Positions 24,407-32,391 of a stretch of DNA of 64,000 nt are shown one piece after another (within the stretch, counting starts at the first letter, position 1; each line of letters starts with the position of its first letter). Under the pieces are notes generated by a model. That model was not told the DNA's origin and did no database searches. It saw only the letters and a list, made by a program, of their open reading frames with translations. The DNA lies in the NCBI GenBank assembly GCA_963820415.1, contig CAWFZT010000008.1, positions 310,001-374,000 of the forward strand. Direction: 5' to 3'. Source of the DNA: CAWFZT01 sp963820415. GTDB lineage: Bacteria > Chloroflexota > Anaerolineae > Anaerolineales > Anaerolineaceae. The position numbers and the translations under genes were made by a program.

Positions 24407-25045
24407 TTATCCGGGCACCCGGTACAGGCGTTGAATACTGCCTAACAAACCTTCAGAAAACAGGGCCAGAAAGGCCACTGGAATTGCCCCAACCAGCATG
24501 ATGTGTACGTCGTATAGGGCGAAACCGCGCGTGATAAAATCGCCCAGGCCGCCCCCGCCGATAAAAGACGCCAGGGTAGCGCTGGAAATCACCTCCACCG
24601 CCACGAGGCGCAGGCCGGCCAGGATGGTCGCCACGGCCAGGGGCATCTCAACCTGCCACAGCACCTGGCGGGGGGCCATGCCCATACCGTAAGCGGCTTC
24701 GATGGCGGCCGGGTCCACCCCGCGCAGCCCGGCGTAGGTATTGATCAGGATCGGGGGAAAAGCCAGCAGGGTCAGCGCTGCCAGCGAAGGCAAAAAGCCC
24801 AGCCCCAGGTAGGGCAGGGCCAGGAAGAGGATTGCCAGGCTGGGGATCACGCGCAGGGCGTTAAAGACGTTGATCACCACCTGGGCGGTTGCCGCCCGGC
24901 GTGAGATCCACACTCCCAGCGGCAAACTGACCAGCATGGCGATCCCCAGGGCCGACACGCTTAAGGTCAAATGCTGTCGTGTCGCCTGCCAGAAACCAGC
25001 CTGGTTTTGCAGGAAATAGCCGTATGCGCCTTGAAGAAGTTCCAT
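24407..25045 (-). CDS. Osmoprotectant ABC transporter permease (OpuCD/OpuBD-like)
   Basis: A 212-residue membrane protein, first gene of the opu operon. It has FWQATRQHLTLSVSALGIAM at the N-terminus, the coupling loop AAYGMGMAPRQVLWQVEMPLA and TLASFIGGGGLGDFITRGF, all family-typical. AAAGGAAG stands before the start. The AT-rich 25046-25222 spacer upstream must hold the operon promoter; I see TATAATG-like boxes on the minus strand there but cannot choose one with confidence. Confidence 0.88.
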   Translation of the reverse strand: MELLQGAYGYFLQNQAGFWQATRQHLTLSVSALGIAMLVSLPLGVWISRRAATAQVVINVFNALRVIPSLAILFLALPYLGLGFLPSLAALTLLAFPPILINTYAGLRGVDPAAIEAAYGMGMAPRQVLWQVEMPLAVATILAGLRLVAVEVISSATLASFIGGGGLGDFITRGFALYDVHIMLVGAIPVAFLALFSEGLLGSIQRLYRVPG

Positions 25046-25222
25046 TTTCGGGTGATATCTTCCTTTAAATCCCGATCAAGAAGAAAAATAAAAGTATTGT
25101 CTTGTAATGATATCATATTAGTCATATTATTCTTTAAAACAATATAAGCTTCTCTTTCTGGGGCTTACCTGCCGGAAAGTATCTGCTGCATGGTTTTACA
25201 GATGCAGCCACAGGCGAGAATC

Positions 25223-26539
25223 TTACCGCCGCTTCAATGACACCTGGGCGATGCGCAGGCGGTCCATGCTCGTCACCTTCAGCAGAATGTGGTGCTCGTC
25301 GTCCACCACCTCGTCTCCTTCACGCGGGATGCGTCCCAGCTTGCCCAGCACGTAGCCGGCGATGGTGTCGTAATGCGGATCGGATAGCTCCATCCCAAAA
25401 TGCTCGTTGATCTCATCGATCAGCGTCATCCCGTCCACCAGGGCCGTACCATCCGGCAGGGTCTGGATGTCCGGCGGCTCGTCGCCGAAGGCATCCTGCA
25501 CCTCGCCGACGATTTCCTCCAGCAGGTTCTCTAGCGTCACCAGGCCCGAGGTGCCGCCGAACTCGTCCAGCACGATAGCCATGTGAGCCTTGTGTGAACG
25601 GAACTGGTGCAACAGATCGTTGACCGAGATCGTCTCGGGCACGAACAGCGCCTCGCGCTTGATCTCATGCACTTGCCGCTGGCTTTCGCCCGCCTGTAAA
25701 GCCTGCACCAGGTCGTGCAGGTGCACCACCCCATTGATCTGGTCCAGGCTGTTGTCGTAGACCGGCAGTTTATTGAAGGAATACTCCACCGCCACCTGGA
25801 TGGCTTCATTGACCGTGGCGTCGCACGGTACGGCGACGATCTCGGTGCGCGGCACACTCACCTGGCGCACAACCATCTCGCCGAAGTCGATTACCGCCGA
25901 GAGCATCTTGCGTTCAGGCTCTTCAATCACGCCCTCCACCTCTGGCCCGGAGAACATTTGCTTGACCTCCTCCAGGGTGTAGGAGGCCAGGGCGCTGCCA
26001 TCCGACAGGCCCGCCAGGCGCAGCACCGTGCGGGTGGTCCAATCCAGCAGGTCGATGAACCCCTTGAAGATGATCGAGAAGACCTGCATGAGCGGGGCGG
26101 CGAACAGGGCGAAACGCTCCGGGACGCGCAGCACGGCTACCTTGGGCACCTGCTCGCCCAGCACCACGTGCAGGCTGGTGATGATTACCAGTGAAATGAC
26201 CAACGGCAGGGCGGGAATAACCGCTTGGATGAAGGCGATCCAGCCAGGCAGTTGCACTGTGCTGAAATAGGGCTGGAGCAGGGCCTCAAAGGTGTTCTGG
26301 CCGATGGCGCCCAGCGCCAGGCTGGCGATGGTTTGACCAAGCTGCGAGGCGCCAATCAGCCGGTTGCGCGCCGAACTATCCTCCAGCCATTTGCGCACCA
26401 GGCGAGCCGCGCGGTGCTGCTCGTCCGCCAGCAGGTCCAGCCGGGCCCGCCGGGCGGTCACCACGGCAAACTCCACGCTGACGAAAAAGGCGTTCAGGCC
26501 AATAAGGAGGAGGATAATAACGATGTTTAAGAAGATCAC
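25223..26539 (-). CDS. CNNM/CorC-type hemolysin-related membrane protein
   Basis: A 438-residue protein with the three-part layout of the HlyC/CorC-CNNM family. Residues 1 to about 200 form the DUF21 membrane domain (NAFFVSVEFAVVTARRARL, with the buried-ion region GEQVPKVAVLR). Two CBS domains follow (about 215-340, VPRTEIVAVPCDATVNEA and DEFGGTSGLVTLENLLEEIVGEV). A CorC_HlyC PAS-like tail ends the protein. Related proteins export or regulate Mg2+ and perhaps Co2+; hemolysis is not implied. Its start overlaps the stop of the MEMO1 gene by four bases (ATGA), so the two are translationally coupled. Confidence 0.92.
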   Translation of the reverse strand: MIFLNIVIILLLIGLNAFFVSVEFAVVTARRARLDLLADEQHRAARLVRKWLEDSSARNRLIGASQLGQTIASLALGAIGQNTFEALLQPYFSTVQLPGWIAFIQAVIPALPLVISLVIITSLHVVLGEQVPKVAVLRVPERFALFAAPLMQVFSIIFKGFIDLLDWTTRTVLRLAGLSDGSALASYTLEEVKQMFSGPEVEGVIEEPERKMLSAVIDFGEMVVRQVSVPRTEIVAVPCDATVNEAIQVAVEYSFNKLPVYDNSLDQINGVVHLHDLVQALQAGESQRQVHEIKREALFVPETISVNDLLHQFRSHKAHMAIVLDEFGGTSGLVTLENLLEEIVGEVQDAFGDEPPDIQTLPDGTALVDGMTLIDEINEHFGMELSDPHYDTIAGYVLGKLGRIPREGDEVVDDEHHILLKVTSMDRLRIAQVSLKRR

Positions 26540-27381
26540 TTGACTACCGCGGCCGCCCCATAGCCCACCACCTGGTCATGGTCGCCGGTCACGTCGCCGG
26601 AGGTGGAATGGTGCAGCACGTGCACGCGCCGTCCGCCCAGCGCTTTGGCAGCGGTCAGCACGGCGGCTACGGCAGCCACACCGCAGGCTGCCCCGGCCCC
26701 GCTCAACTCGGCCTGGAAGACGCCCTGCGGAGAAAAGCGCCCGATCTGGCTGAGCATTTCGGCGTCCAGCTTGTCCGCCTCGCTCTCCGTGCGATAGTGG
26801 GAAAGGTCGGTGGAGGCCACCATCAGGGCGTTGCGCCCCGGCAGCACCTCGGCCAGGGCGTCGCCCAGGCTGTAGGCAACGGTCGGTTCCTGGCTGGCGA
26901 TCATCACCGGCAGGAGGCGGAACTCACCGGTCAACGCGCGCTGCAGGAAGGGCAGCTCGATCTCCAGCGAGTGTTCTTCGTCATAGGCCACCGCCGCCAG
27001 TTTGAGCTGAGACGCTTCCAGCGCCTTGGCCAGGGCGAAAAGCGCCTGGTGATCGACCGGGATGGCGCCCAACGGGGTCTGGTAAGCCTGGTGGGCGGTG
27101 GTCAACAGCGCTGAAGTAGGGAAGCCGCGGTGCAGGGGCGAGATGACCGCCACCAGGTCGAAATGGCAGCCCTTCACACAGCGAAAAGCGTAACCGGCCG
27201 TGGCGCCGGAATAGATATGCCCGGCGTGCGGGGCGATCAGGGCCAGCACCTCGCCGTCCAGCTCAGGCTCGTCGGCCTGGGAGAGATAGTCATCCACCTG
27301 CCGGGCCAGCTTACGTGGGTCGCCCTCGTACCAGCCCCGCCCGGCGATGGGCGATGGGCGCAAATCGGCAATTTTAGACAT
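26536..27381 (-). CDS. MEMO1 family protein (AmmeMemoRadiSam protein B)
   Basis: A 281-residue protein from the ATG at 27381, with AGGAGG before it. RPSPIAGRGWYEGDP, LIAPHAGHIYSG, EEHSLEIELPFLQ and STDLSHY carry the histidines and acidic residues of the MEMO1 metal site, and GAGAACGVAAVAAVLTAA and HHSTSGDVTGDHDQVVGY close the family pattern. The fold is related to LigB dioxygenases. In many bacteria it accompanies a radical SAM protein and AMMECR1; neither is visible here, and instead it is coupled to the CNNM gene. Molecular function is not settled. Confidence 0.92.
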   Translation of the reverse strand: MSKIADLRPSPIAGRGWYEGDPRKLARQVDDYLSQADEPELDGEVLALIAPHAGHIYSGATAGYAFRCVKGCHFDLVAVISPLHRGFPTSALLTTAHQAYQTPLGAIPVDHQALFALAKALEASQLKLAAVAYDEEHSLEIELPFLQRALTGEFRLLPVMIASQEPTVAYSLGDALAEVLPGRNALMVASTDLSHYRTESEADKLDAEMLSQIGRFSPQGVFQAELSGAGAACGVAAVAAVLTAAKALGGRRVHVLHHSTSGDVTGDHDQVVGYGAAAVVK

Positions 27382-27469
27382 AATAACCTCCTGCTCAAAA
27401 ACCCTCTTTAGGTTTTTGATCCTGTTATTATTGTATAACATTCCAGGCAGGTTGAGTTGGGTGGTTTAC

Positions 27470-27705
27470 ACGCAGTGGCTACTCACCTTGCGATTGCAAA
27501 GCATCCCGTAGGGAAGGTTGTGAACGAGGCTTTCTCTTTATCGAGTGCCCTTCGCAAGGTTTAGGCCCAGGTTGGCAATCTTACCAAGGTAGTGAGTAAA
27601 CGACCCTCCAGCCTGCGTCCTCGCAGGCGGCCCGGGGAAAATCTTGCACCCTTGATAATCTTCACAGCCACCCGCTGCGAGAACGCAGCGGGGAAGGGTG
27701 ATGAC
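27470..27705. other. Structured non-coding region, candidate RNA or repeat
   Basis: This gene-free gap holds nested complementarity: ACTCACCTTG near 27481 with CAAGG-TA-GTGAGT near 27584, and inside it GATTGC with GCAATC. Two further hairpins follow, GCCTGCG...CGCAGGC around 27615 and CCCGCTGCG...CGCAGCGGG around 27672. It lies between the 3' end of the zinc-ribbon gene and the 5' side of the MEMO1 gene. I do not recognise an RNA family; a mobile palindrome cluster is equally possible. Confidence 0.35.
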
Positions 27706-27725
27706 GGAAAAATAAGCTGGTCCGT

Positions 27726-28043
27726 CTAGAGGCCGTCCAGGCTGGTGCGAGTACCGGCCTCGATCTCGTCCACGGCGTCCTTGGCCTCTTTCCTGCCGAT
27801 CGTGATGTAGCAGCGCATCAGTATGATCGCTTCGGCCTTCTGGTTACTGGCCAGCAGGGCGCGGATCTGCGGGAGGAGCGTCTCATCCAGCCGGTTGTGA
27901 ACACCGGTCTGAGGTTGAGCCCGGCGTAACTCGGCCGGCACAATCACCGAGTTGCGGCAGAAAGGGCAAGTGATGGTTGCATCATCGCCATATTTATAGG
28001 TAAGCGGCGCGCCGCAGGTAGGGCAGGAAAATGTATTCGCCAT
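27726..28043 (-). CDS. Zinc-ribbon protein with L7/L12-C-like helical segment
   Basis: A 105-residue protein. FSCPTCGAPLTYK and TCPFCRNSVIVP give a four-cysteine zinc ribbon (first 35 residues). After a linker comes LPQIRALLASNQKAEAIILMRCYITIGRKEAKDAVDEIEAG, whose I..R....IG.KEAK..V pattern resembles the C-terminal domain of ribosomal protein bL12. The whole protein is nearly identical in plan to the first 100 residues of the gene just upstream (28116-29476), so one arose from the other by duplication, either losing or gaining the membrane and propeller part. Role unknown. Confidence 0.75.
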   Translation of the reverse strand: MANTFSCPTCGAPLTYKYGDDATITCPFCRNSVIVPAELRRAQPQTGVHNRLDETLLPQIRALLASNQKAEAIILMRCYITIGRKEAKDAVDEIEAGTRTSLDGL

Positions 28044-28115
28044 GACAGACCTCGCGAGCAAAGGTTATTTCTATTATACAAGACTACGATCTCACCCCAT
28101 GTCCGCCCGCACGAA

Positions 28116-29476
28116 TCATTTCTCGCGCAAAACATATTTATTCACCTGCTTACTGGCCAGCAGATATAGATTGTCCTGGCGGTCGAAGACCATCCCAAAG
28201 GGGACATAGTCGACATCGAACTTGTCCAGCATGCCGCTCCTGAAGGTGTAAACTTGCACCTGGTTGCCTACATTGACGTATATCCGGCCGCGGCTGTCGA
28301 TGGCGATATTCGTTGGGTGACCGGCCTGGCCACCCCCAACGCCTAAACGGTCGATCAATTTACCTTGCGGTGAATATTCGCAGATCGTATCGCTAAACTC
28401 GGCCACAGCGTAGATGTTACCCAGGCCATCCAGGGCCAGGTAAATATCCGGCTCGAACTCGCCGGTCTCCTCCTGGACCGCATTGGGGATGGTTTGGATA
28501 AGCTTCCCGGAAGGGTCGAAGCGCAGGAGCGTGTCGGTTTCCTTGTATGGTTGATCCAGGTCGCCACCAGGCTGCCATCCAGGCCGACCGCCATGTTGCC
28601 GAAGTCAGCGGTGTCGCCATCCGTAGCGTCTGTATACTGCACCTCGCCGGTCTGCTGGCCGGTCTTGGGATCGTAGCGGAAAATGCGCCCGCCCATGTTG
28701 ACATACAGCTCGCCGTTCAACCCGGCCGCCAGGTGGTGGATGTGCAGGGAGGGGTCCAGGCTCCACTGCACCACGAATTTTCCGGATGAGGTCGAACACC
28801 TCCAGCCGGTTGCCTACGTAATCGCCAACATACAGATTGCCATCCGGATCGATAGCGAGCGAGTTGGGCTGGGTGAACTTGCCGGCCCCGATGCCCTCCG
28901 AGCCGATCGTAGCCGCCAGCGAGGCAAACGGCGGGGTGGGAACAAGGGTGGGAACCATGGAAGGAGTGGGCCACTCGGTCGGTGGGATGGCGGTTGGAGT
29001 CGGCGCGGCCGCCCGCATAAAGACCGCCACCAGAGCCACGCCCGCCATCAGGAAGATAAAAGAGACGATTACTGCGATCCAGACACCGCAGGCACGCCGG
29101 GGCGACGACGGTTGTGCAGGCAGGTCGATGGTTTCAGTGAAGGAAGGTTCAGCCGTCGAGAGGCCGGCCAGGCTGGTGCGTGTACCGGCCTGGATCTCGT
29201 TCACGGCCTCCAAGGCCTCTTTCAGGCCGATCGGGATGTGCTGGCGCAACAGCACGATCGCTTCGCGCTTCTGGTAACTGGCCAGCAGGGCGCGAATCTG
29301 CGGAAGAAGCGTCTCATCCAGCCGGATCGTGAGCAACGCCCTCAGGTTGGCCCTGGCGCAACTCGGCCGGCACGATCACTGAGTTGCGGCAGAAAGGGCA
29401 GGTGATGGTAGCGTTATCGCCATCCTTATAGGTTAGCGGCGCGCCGCAGGTAGGGCAGGAAAAAGTATTGGGCAAG
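28116..29476 (-). pseudogene. Zinc-ribbon/L12-like/TM/NHL beta-propeller protein (three frameshifts)
   Basis: Assembled from three frames. It begins with TTG at 29476 (NTFSCPTCGAP ribbon), shifts near 29326-29345 into LDETLLPQIRALLASYQ and the L12-like segment, then a transmembrane helix (CGVWIAVIVSFIFLMAGVALVAVF), a Pro/Thr stalk and NHL-type propeller blades (FTQPNSLAIDPDGNLYVGD). A second shift at the TTTT of 28778-28781 leads to VVQWSLDP and LNGELYVNMGGRIFRYDP. A third near 28549 leads to ETDTLLRFDPSGKLI and the last blades ending at 28116. The restored protein of about 450 residues would carry an outside sensor propeller on a membrane stalk. The shifts may be sequencing errors. Confidence 0.7.
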
Positions 29477-29549
29477 GGAAATCTCGCGCGCAAAGGTTAT
29501 CTATATTATACAGAGAAATTTGCTCATGCGGGTCCACTGAAAATTCGGG

Positions 29550-29677
29550 TGTCATTCTCGCAGACCCCCCGGAGGCATTGCGCAGGGCGATTCCGCGAGG
29601 ATCTCAGCGGTGCCAAAGAAGATCCTCACCCCTGCGGGTGCGCTGCCGAGCGTCGCTACGCTCAGGATGACTTATAA
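29550..29677. repeat. Dispersed repeat ending in CAGGATGACTT
   Basis: GTCATTCTCGCAGACC at the left and GCTCAGGATGACTT at the right bracket GAGGATCTCAG and AAGATCCTCACCCC, an inverted pair. It is a second variety of the CATTGCGAG repeats, placed before the C39-like peptidase gene. Confidence 0.65.
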
Positions 29678-29721
29678 AGGCGGACGGCCTCTGCCTTTAT
29701 GGGGGATGATTATGACAATGA

Positions 29722-29727
29722 TATAAT
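29722..29727 (+). promoter_or_regulatory. -10 element of a probable leaderless promoter (C39-like peptidase)
   Basis: A perfect TATAAT ends seven bases before the ATG at 29735, with no ribosome site in between, the same geometry as at 19698 and 43052. Confidence 0.6.
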
Positions 29728-29734
29728 CATTGGC

Positions 29735-31024
29735 ATGTCCACACGCATAAAACTTTTACTGGTATTGCTTACCCTCTTAGTCATGGGCGGCCTGGTGGCT
29801 ACCCTGCCGCCTGTGCGCGAGAGCGTGGCCTATCATTTCGAGGAGATCAAAACGCGCATTCGCTACGCCCTTTACCCACCCGAGAGTGTCGTCTTCGTTC
29901 CCCAAGCGGCCATTGCCACGGCCGTCCAGGCCACCGTCTCGGCTTTCACCCCCGACCCATCCGCCACGCTGGCGCCTACCGCCACATTTCCTCCCCAGGT
30001 CGACACCTCCACGCCTGAGCCAACTGCCACGCCCCTTCCATCGGCCTTCGCCCTCCAGGGCGTTCGCTATATCAACCAGCACGGTTTGGAGAATTACTGC
30101 GCCCCGGCCAACCTGGCCATGGAGCTTTCCTACTGGGGCTGGACTGGCACCCGCGAGGATATCGGCAATTACGTCAAGCCATTCCCTCAAGATAAAAATG
30201 TCATGCCCTACGAGCTGGCGGATTACGTCACCAGCCAGACCAAGCTGTCCGTGGCGCTGCGCTATGGCGGCACGCTGGATTTGCTAAAGCGGTTGCTGGC
30301 AAACGGCTACGTCGTGCTGATTGAAAAGGGCGCCTTCATCACAGATATGACCGGGGTGCTGAGCTGGATGGGGCATTACAACGTCGTGACCGGCTACAGC
30401 GATACCACGCGTGAGATCATTGTCCAGGATTCATATTTCAAGCCCGATATGCACATCACTTACGATACGATCACCCAGGAATGGCGCGCTTTCGACAATG
30501 TCTTCCTGGTTGTCTATCCTCCCGAAAAAGAACAAAACCTGATGGCGGTGCTGGGCGATTATGCAGACGCGGATAATTCCAGCCGCATCGCTGCCAAACA
30601 TGCCTCCGACGAAATTTACACTCTGACCGGCAATGACCAGTTTTTTGCCTGGTTCAACCGCGGCACCTCCCTGGTGAACCTGCAGGATTATGCCGGGGCC
30701 GCCGCCGCTTACGATGCGGCTTTCAAGTTCTATCCATCGCTGGTGGAAAATAAGCGTCCCTGGCGCATAATGTGGTATCAGACCGGCCCTTATTTCGCCT
30801 ACTATTACATGGGGCGCTACCAGGACGTGATCAACCTGGCCACACAGACCATCGATTACGTGGAGAAACCTTACCTCGAAGAGAGTTTCTACTGGCGCGG
30901 CCGGGCCCGGGCGGCTACCGGAGAGGTAAGTGAAGATATCTCCGACCAGCGCACCGCCTTGAAGTACCACCCTGGTTTCCAGCCCGCCCTGGATGAGCTG
31001 AACCGCCTGGGCTTAGGGAACTGA
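29735..31024 (+). CDS. Exported C39-like peptidase with TPR-like tail
   Basis: A 429-residue protein. The N-terminal helix (IKLLLVLLTLLVMGGLVATL) anchors it outside the membrane; a Thr/Pro stalk runs to about residue 105. RYINQHGLENYCAPANLAMEL holds the Q and catalytic-type C of the C39-like papain fold, SWMGHYNVVTGYS the His, and VQDSYFKP the following acidic residue. The last 150 residues have two TPR-like repeats (FAWFNRGTSLVNLQDYAGAA, FAYYYMGRYQDVINLA). Such proteins are abundant in Chloroflexota; cleavage targets are unknown. The stop lies two bases before sbcD, so the genes are cotranscribed though functionally unrelated. Confidence 0.82.
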   Translation: MSTRIKLLLVLLTLLVMGGLVATLPPVRESVAYHFEEIKTRIRYALYPPESVVFVPQAAIATAVQATVSAFTPDPSATLAPTATFPPQVDTSTPEPTATPLPSAFALQGVRYINQHGLENYCAPANLAMELSYWGWTGTREDIGNYVKPFPQDKNVMPYELADYVTSQTKLSVALRYGGTLDLLKRLLANGYVVLIEKGAFITDMTGVLSWMGHYNVVTGYSDTTREIIVQDSYFKPDMHITYDTITQEWRAFDNVFLVVYPPEKEQNLMAVLGDYADADNSSRIAAKHASDEIYTLTGNDQFFAWFNRGTSLVNLQDYAGAAAAYDAAFKFYPSLVENKRPWRIMWYQTGPYFAYYYMGRYQDVINLATQTIDYVEKPYLEESFYWRGRARAATGEVSEDISDQRTALKYHPGFQPALDELNRLGLGN

Positions 31025-31026
31025 GC

Positions 31027-32256
31027 ATGCTGACCGTCCTGCACTTTGCCGATGCGCATATCGATATTGCCGGTCACGGCCGGCACGATCCGCTCACCGG
31101 CCTGCCGCTGCGCGTGCTCGATTTTCTCAATGCCCTCGACCGGATTGTGGATACCGCCATCGACGAACGGGTCGACCTGGTACTGTTTGCTGGGGATGCT
31201 TACAAAGACCGCACGCCCTCGCCGACCTACCAACGCGAGTGGGGCCGGCGCATTATCCGCTTGGCGCAGGCTGGCATCCCGACCCTGCTGCTGATCGGCA
31301 ACCACGATTTGTCCCCGGCGACCGGGCGCGCCAACGCCCTGCAGGAATTCGATACCTTGCAGGTTCCGCACATCCACGTGCTGAGCCAACCGGCCTTCCT
31401 CGGCCCGGCCGAGCTGGAAAACCTGCCCCTGCAGGTGCTGGCTATCCCCTGGATCTCGCGTTCCGGCCTGATGGCTGCCCTGGAGATGAGCGCCAGCCAA
31501 CCGGAGAAAGTGTTAGCCGAGATCGAAGAGCGACTATCTCAGTTGATCCAGAACTGGCTGGAGGCTGCCGACCCGCACCTACCCACCATCCTGACCGCCC
31601 ACGCTTCAGTAGAAGGAGCCCAGTACGGCAGCGAGCGTTCAGTTATGCTGGGTTCCGATCTGGTGCTGCCAGGCTCCTTGGTGCGGGATGCCCGCCTGGA
31701 TTACGTGGCCCTGGGACACATCCATAAATCCCAAAATCTGAATGAAAATGGCTACCCCCCGGTGGTTTACCCTGGCTCAATCGAACGGGTGGATTTTGGG
31801 GAAGCGCAAGATGAAAAATCGTTTGTGATTGCCCACATCCAACGTGGCAAGACGGCATTCGAACGGCGCCCTCTGCCGGGCCGCCATTTTATCGACCGCA
31901 GTGTCAGCTTGACCTCGCCGGAAAACGTCCTCGAGCAGATGCAGCAAGCTCTGCCGCCCCTGGCTGACCTGGCCGATGCGGTCGTGCGGCTGGCGGTCGA
32001 TTATCCGCGCGAGTATGACCCCTACCTGGATGAACCGGCCCTGCGCAAGTACGCCGAGTCGGCTTTTGAATTCCACCTGGTGCGCCGCCCGCAAATGCAG
32101 ACGCGCTTGCGCCTGCCGGTCGACGTACTGGTCAGCAGCCTGACCGCCAGCGAGCTGCTCGATAAATACTGGGAGGTAATCAAAACCCCCGAACAGGATC
32201 GCGCACCCCTGCAAAAACTGGCCGAAGACATTATCTCCACCTCAGTGTCCACATGA
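31027..32256 (+). CDS. sbcD: Exonuclease SbcD/Mre11 family
   Basis: A 409-residue calcineurin-like phosphoesterase. Metal ligands are in place: FADAHID (D9, H11), LFAGDAYK, LIGNHDLS, LTAHASVEG and LGHIHKSQ. The C-terminal 120 residues form the capping region (VVRLAVDYPREYDPY) that contacts SbcC. SbcD is the nuclease subunit that opens hairpin and protein-blocked DNA ends. It starts two bases after the peptidase stop and is followed, after a heptamer-repeat spacer of 135 bases, by sbcC. Confidence 0.93.
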   Translation: MLTVLHFADAHIDIAGHGRHDPLTGLPLRVLDFLNALDRIVDTAIDERVDLVLFAGDAYKDRTPSPTYQREWGRRIIRLAQAGIPTLLLIGNHDLSPATGRANALQEFDTLQVPHIHVLSQPAFLGPAELENLPLQVLAIPWISRSGLMAALEMSASQPEKVLAEIEERLSQLIQNWLEAADPHLPTILTAHASVEGAQYGSERSVMLGSDLVLPGSLVRDARLDYVALGHIHKSQNLNENGYPPVVYPGSIERVDFGEAQDEKSFVIAHIQRGKTAFERRPLPGRHFIDRSVSLTSPENVLEQMQQALPPLADLADAVVRLAVDYPREYDPYLDEPALRKYAESAFEFHLVRRPQMQTRLRLPVDVLVSSLTASELLDKYWEVIKTPEQDRAPLQKLAEDIISTSVST

Positions 32257-32314
32257 CCCACCCTCTTTTCTTGATCCTGCCGTCCCTGGTCATTGAACTT
32301 CTTTGCTCGTCTTA

Positions 32315-32388
32315 CAATCAACAATCCTCAATCAGCAATCACCAATCCTTAATCAACAATCTTCAATCAACAATCAGCATTCAACAAT
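32315..32388. repeat. Heptamer tandem repeat before sbcC
   Basis: Ten and a half 7-bp units of the type CAATCNN (CAATCAA, CAATCCT, CAATCAG, CAATCAC and so on) end three bases before the sbcC ATG at 32392. They take the place where a ribosome site should be; none is visible. Confidence 0.9.
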
Positions 32389-32391
32389 AAA

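Noticed and set aside
32315..32388. Possible CRISPR or iteron array
   Set aside because: Units are only 7 bp and contiguous, and no replication gene is near.
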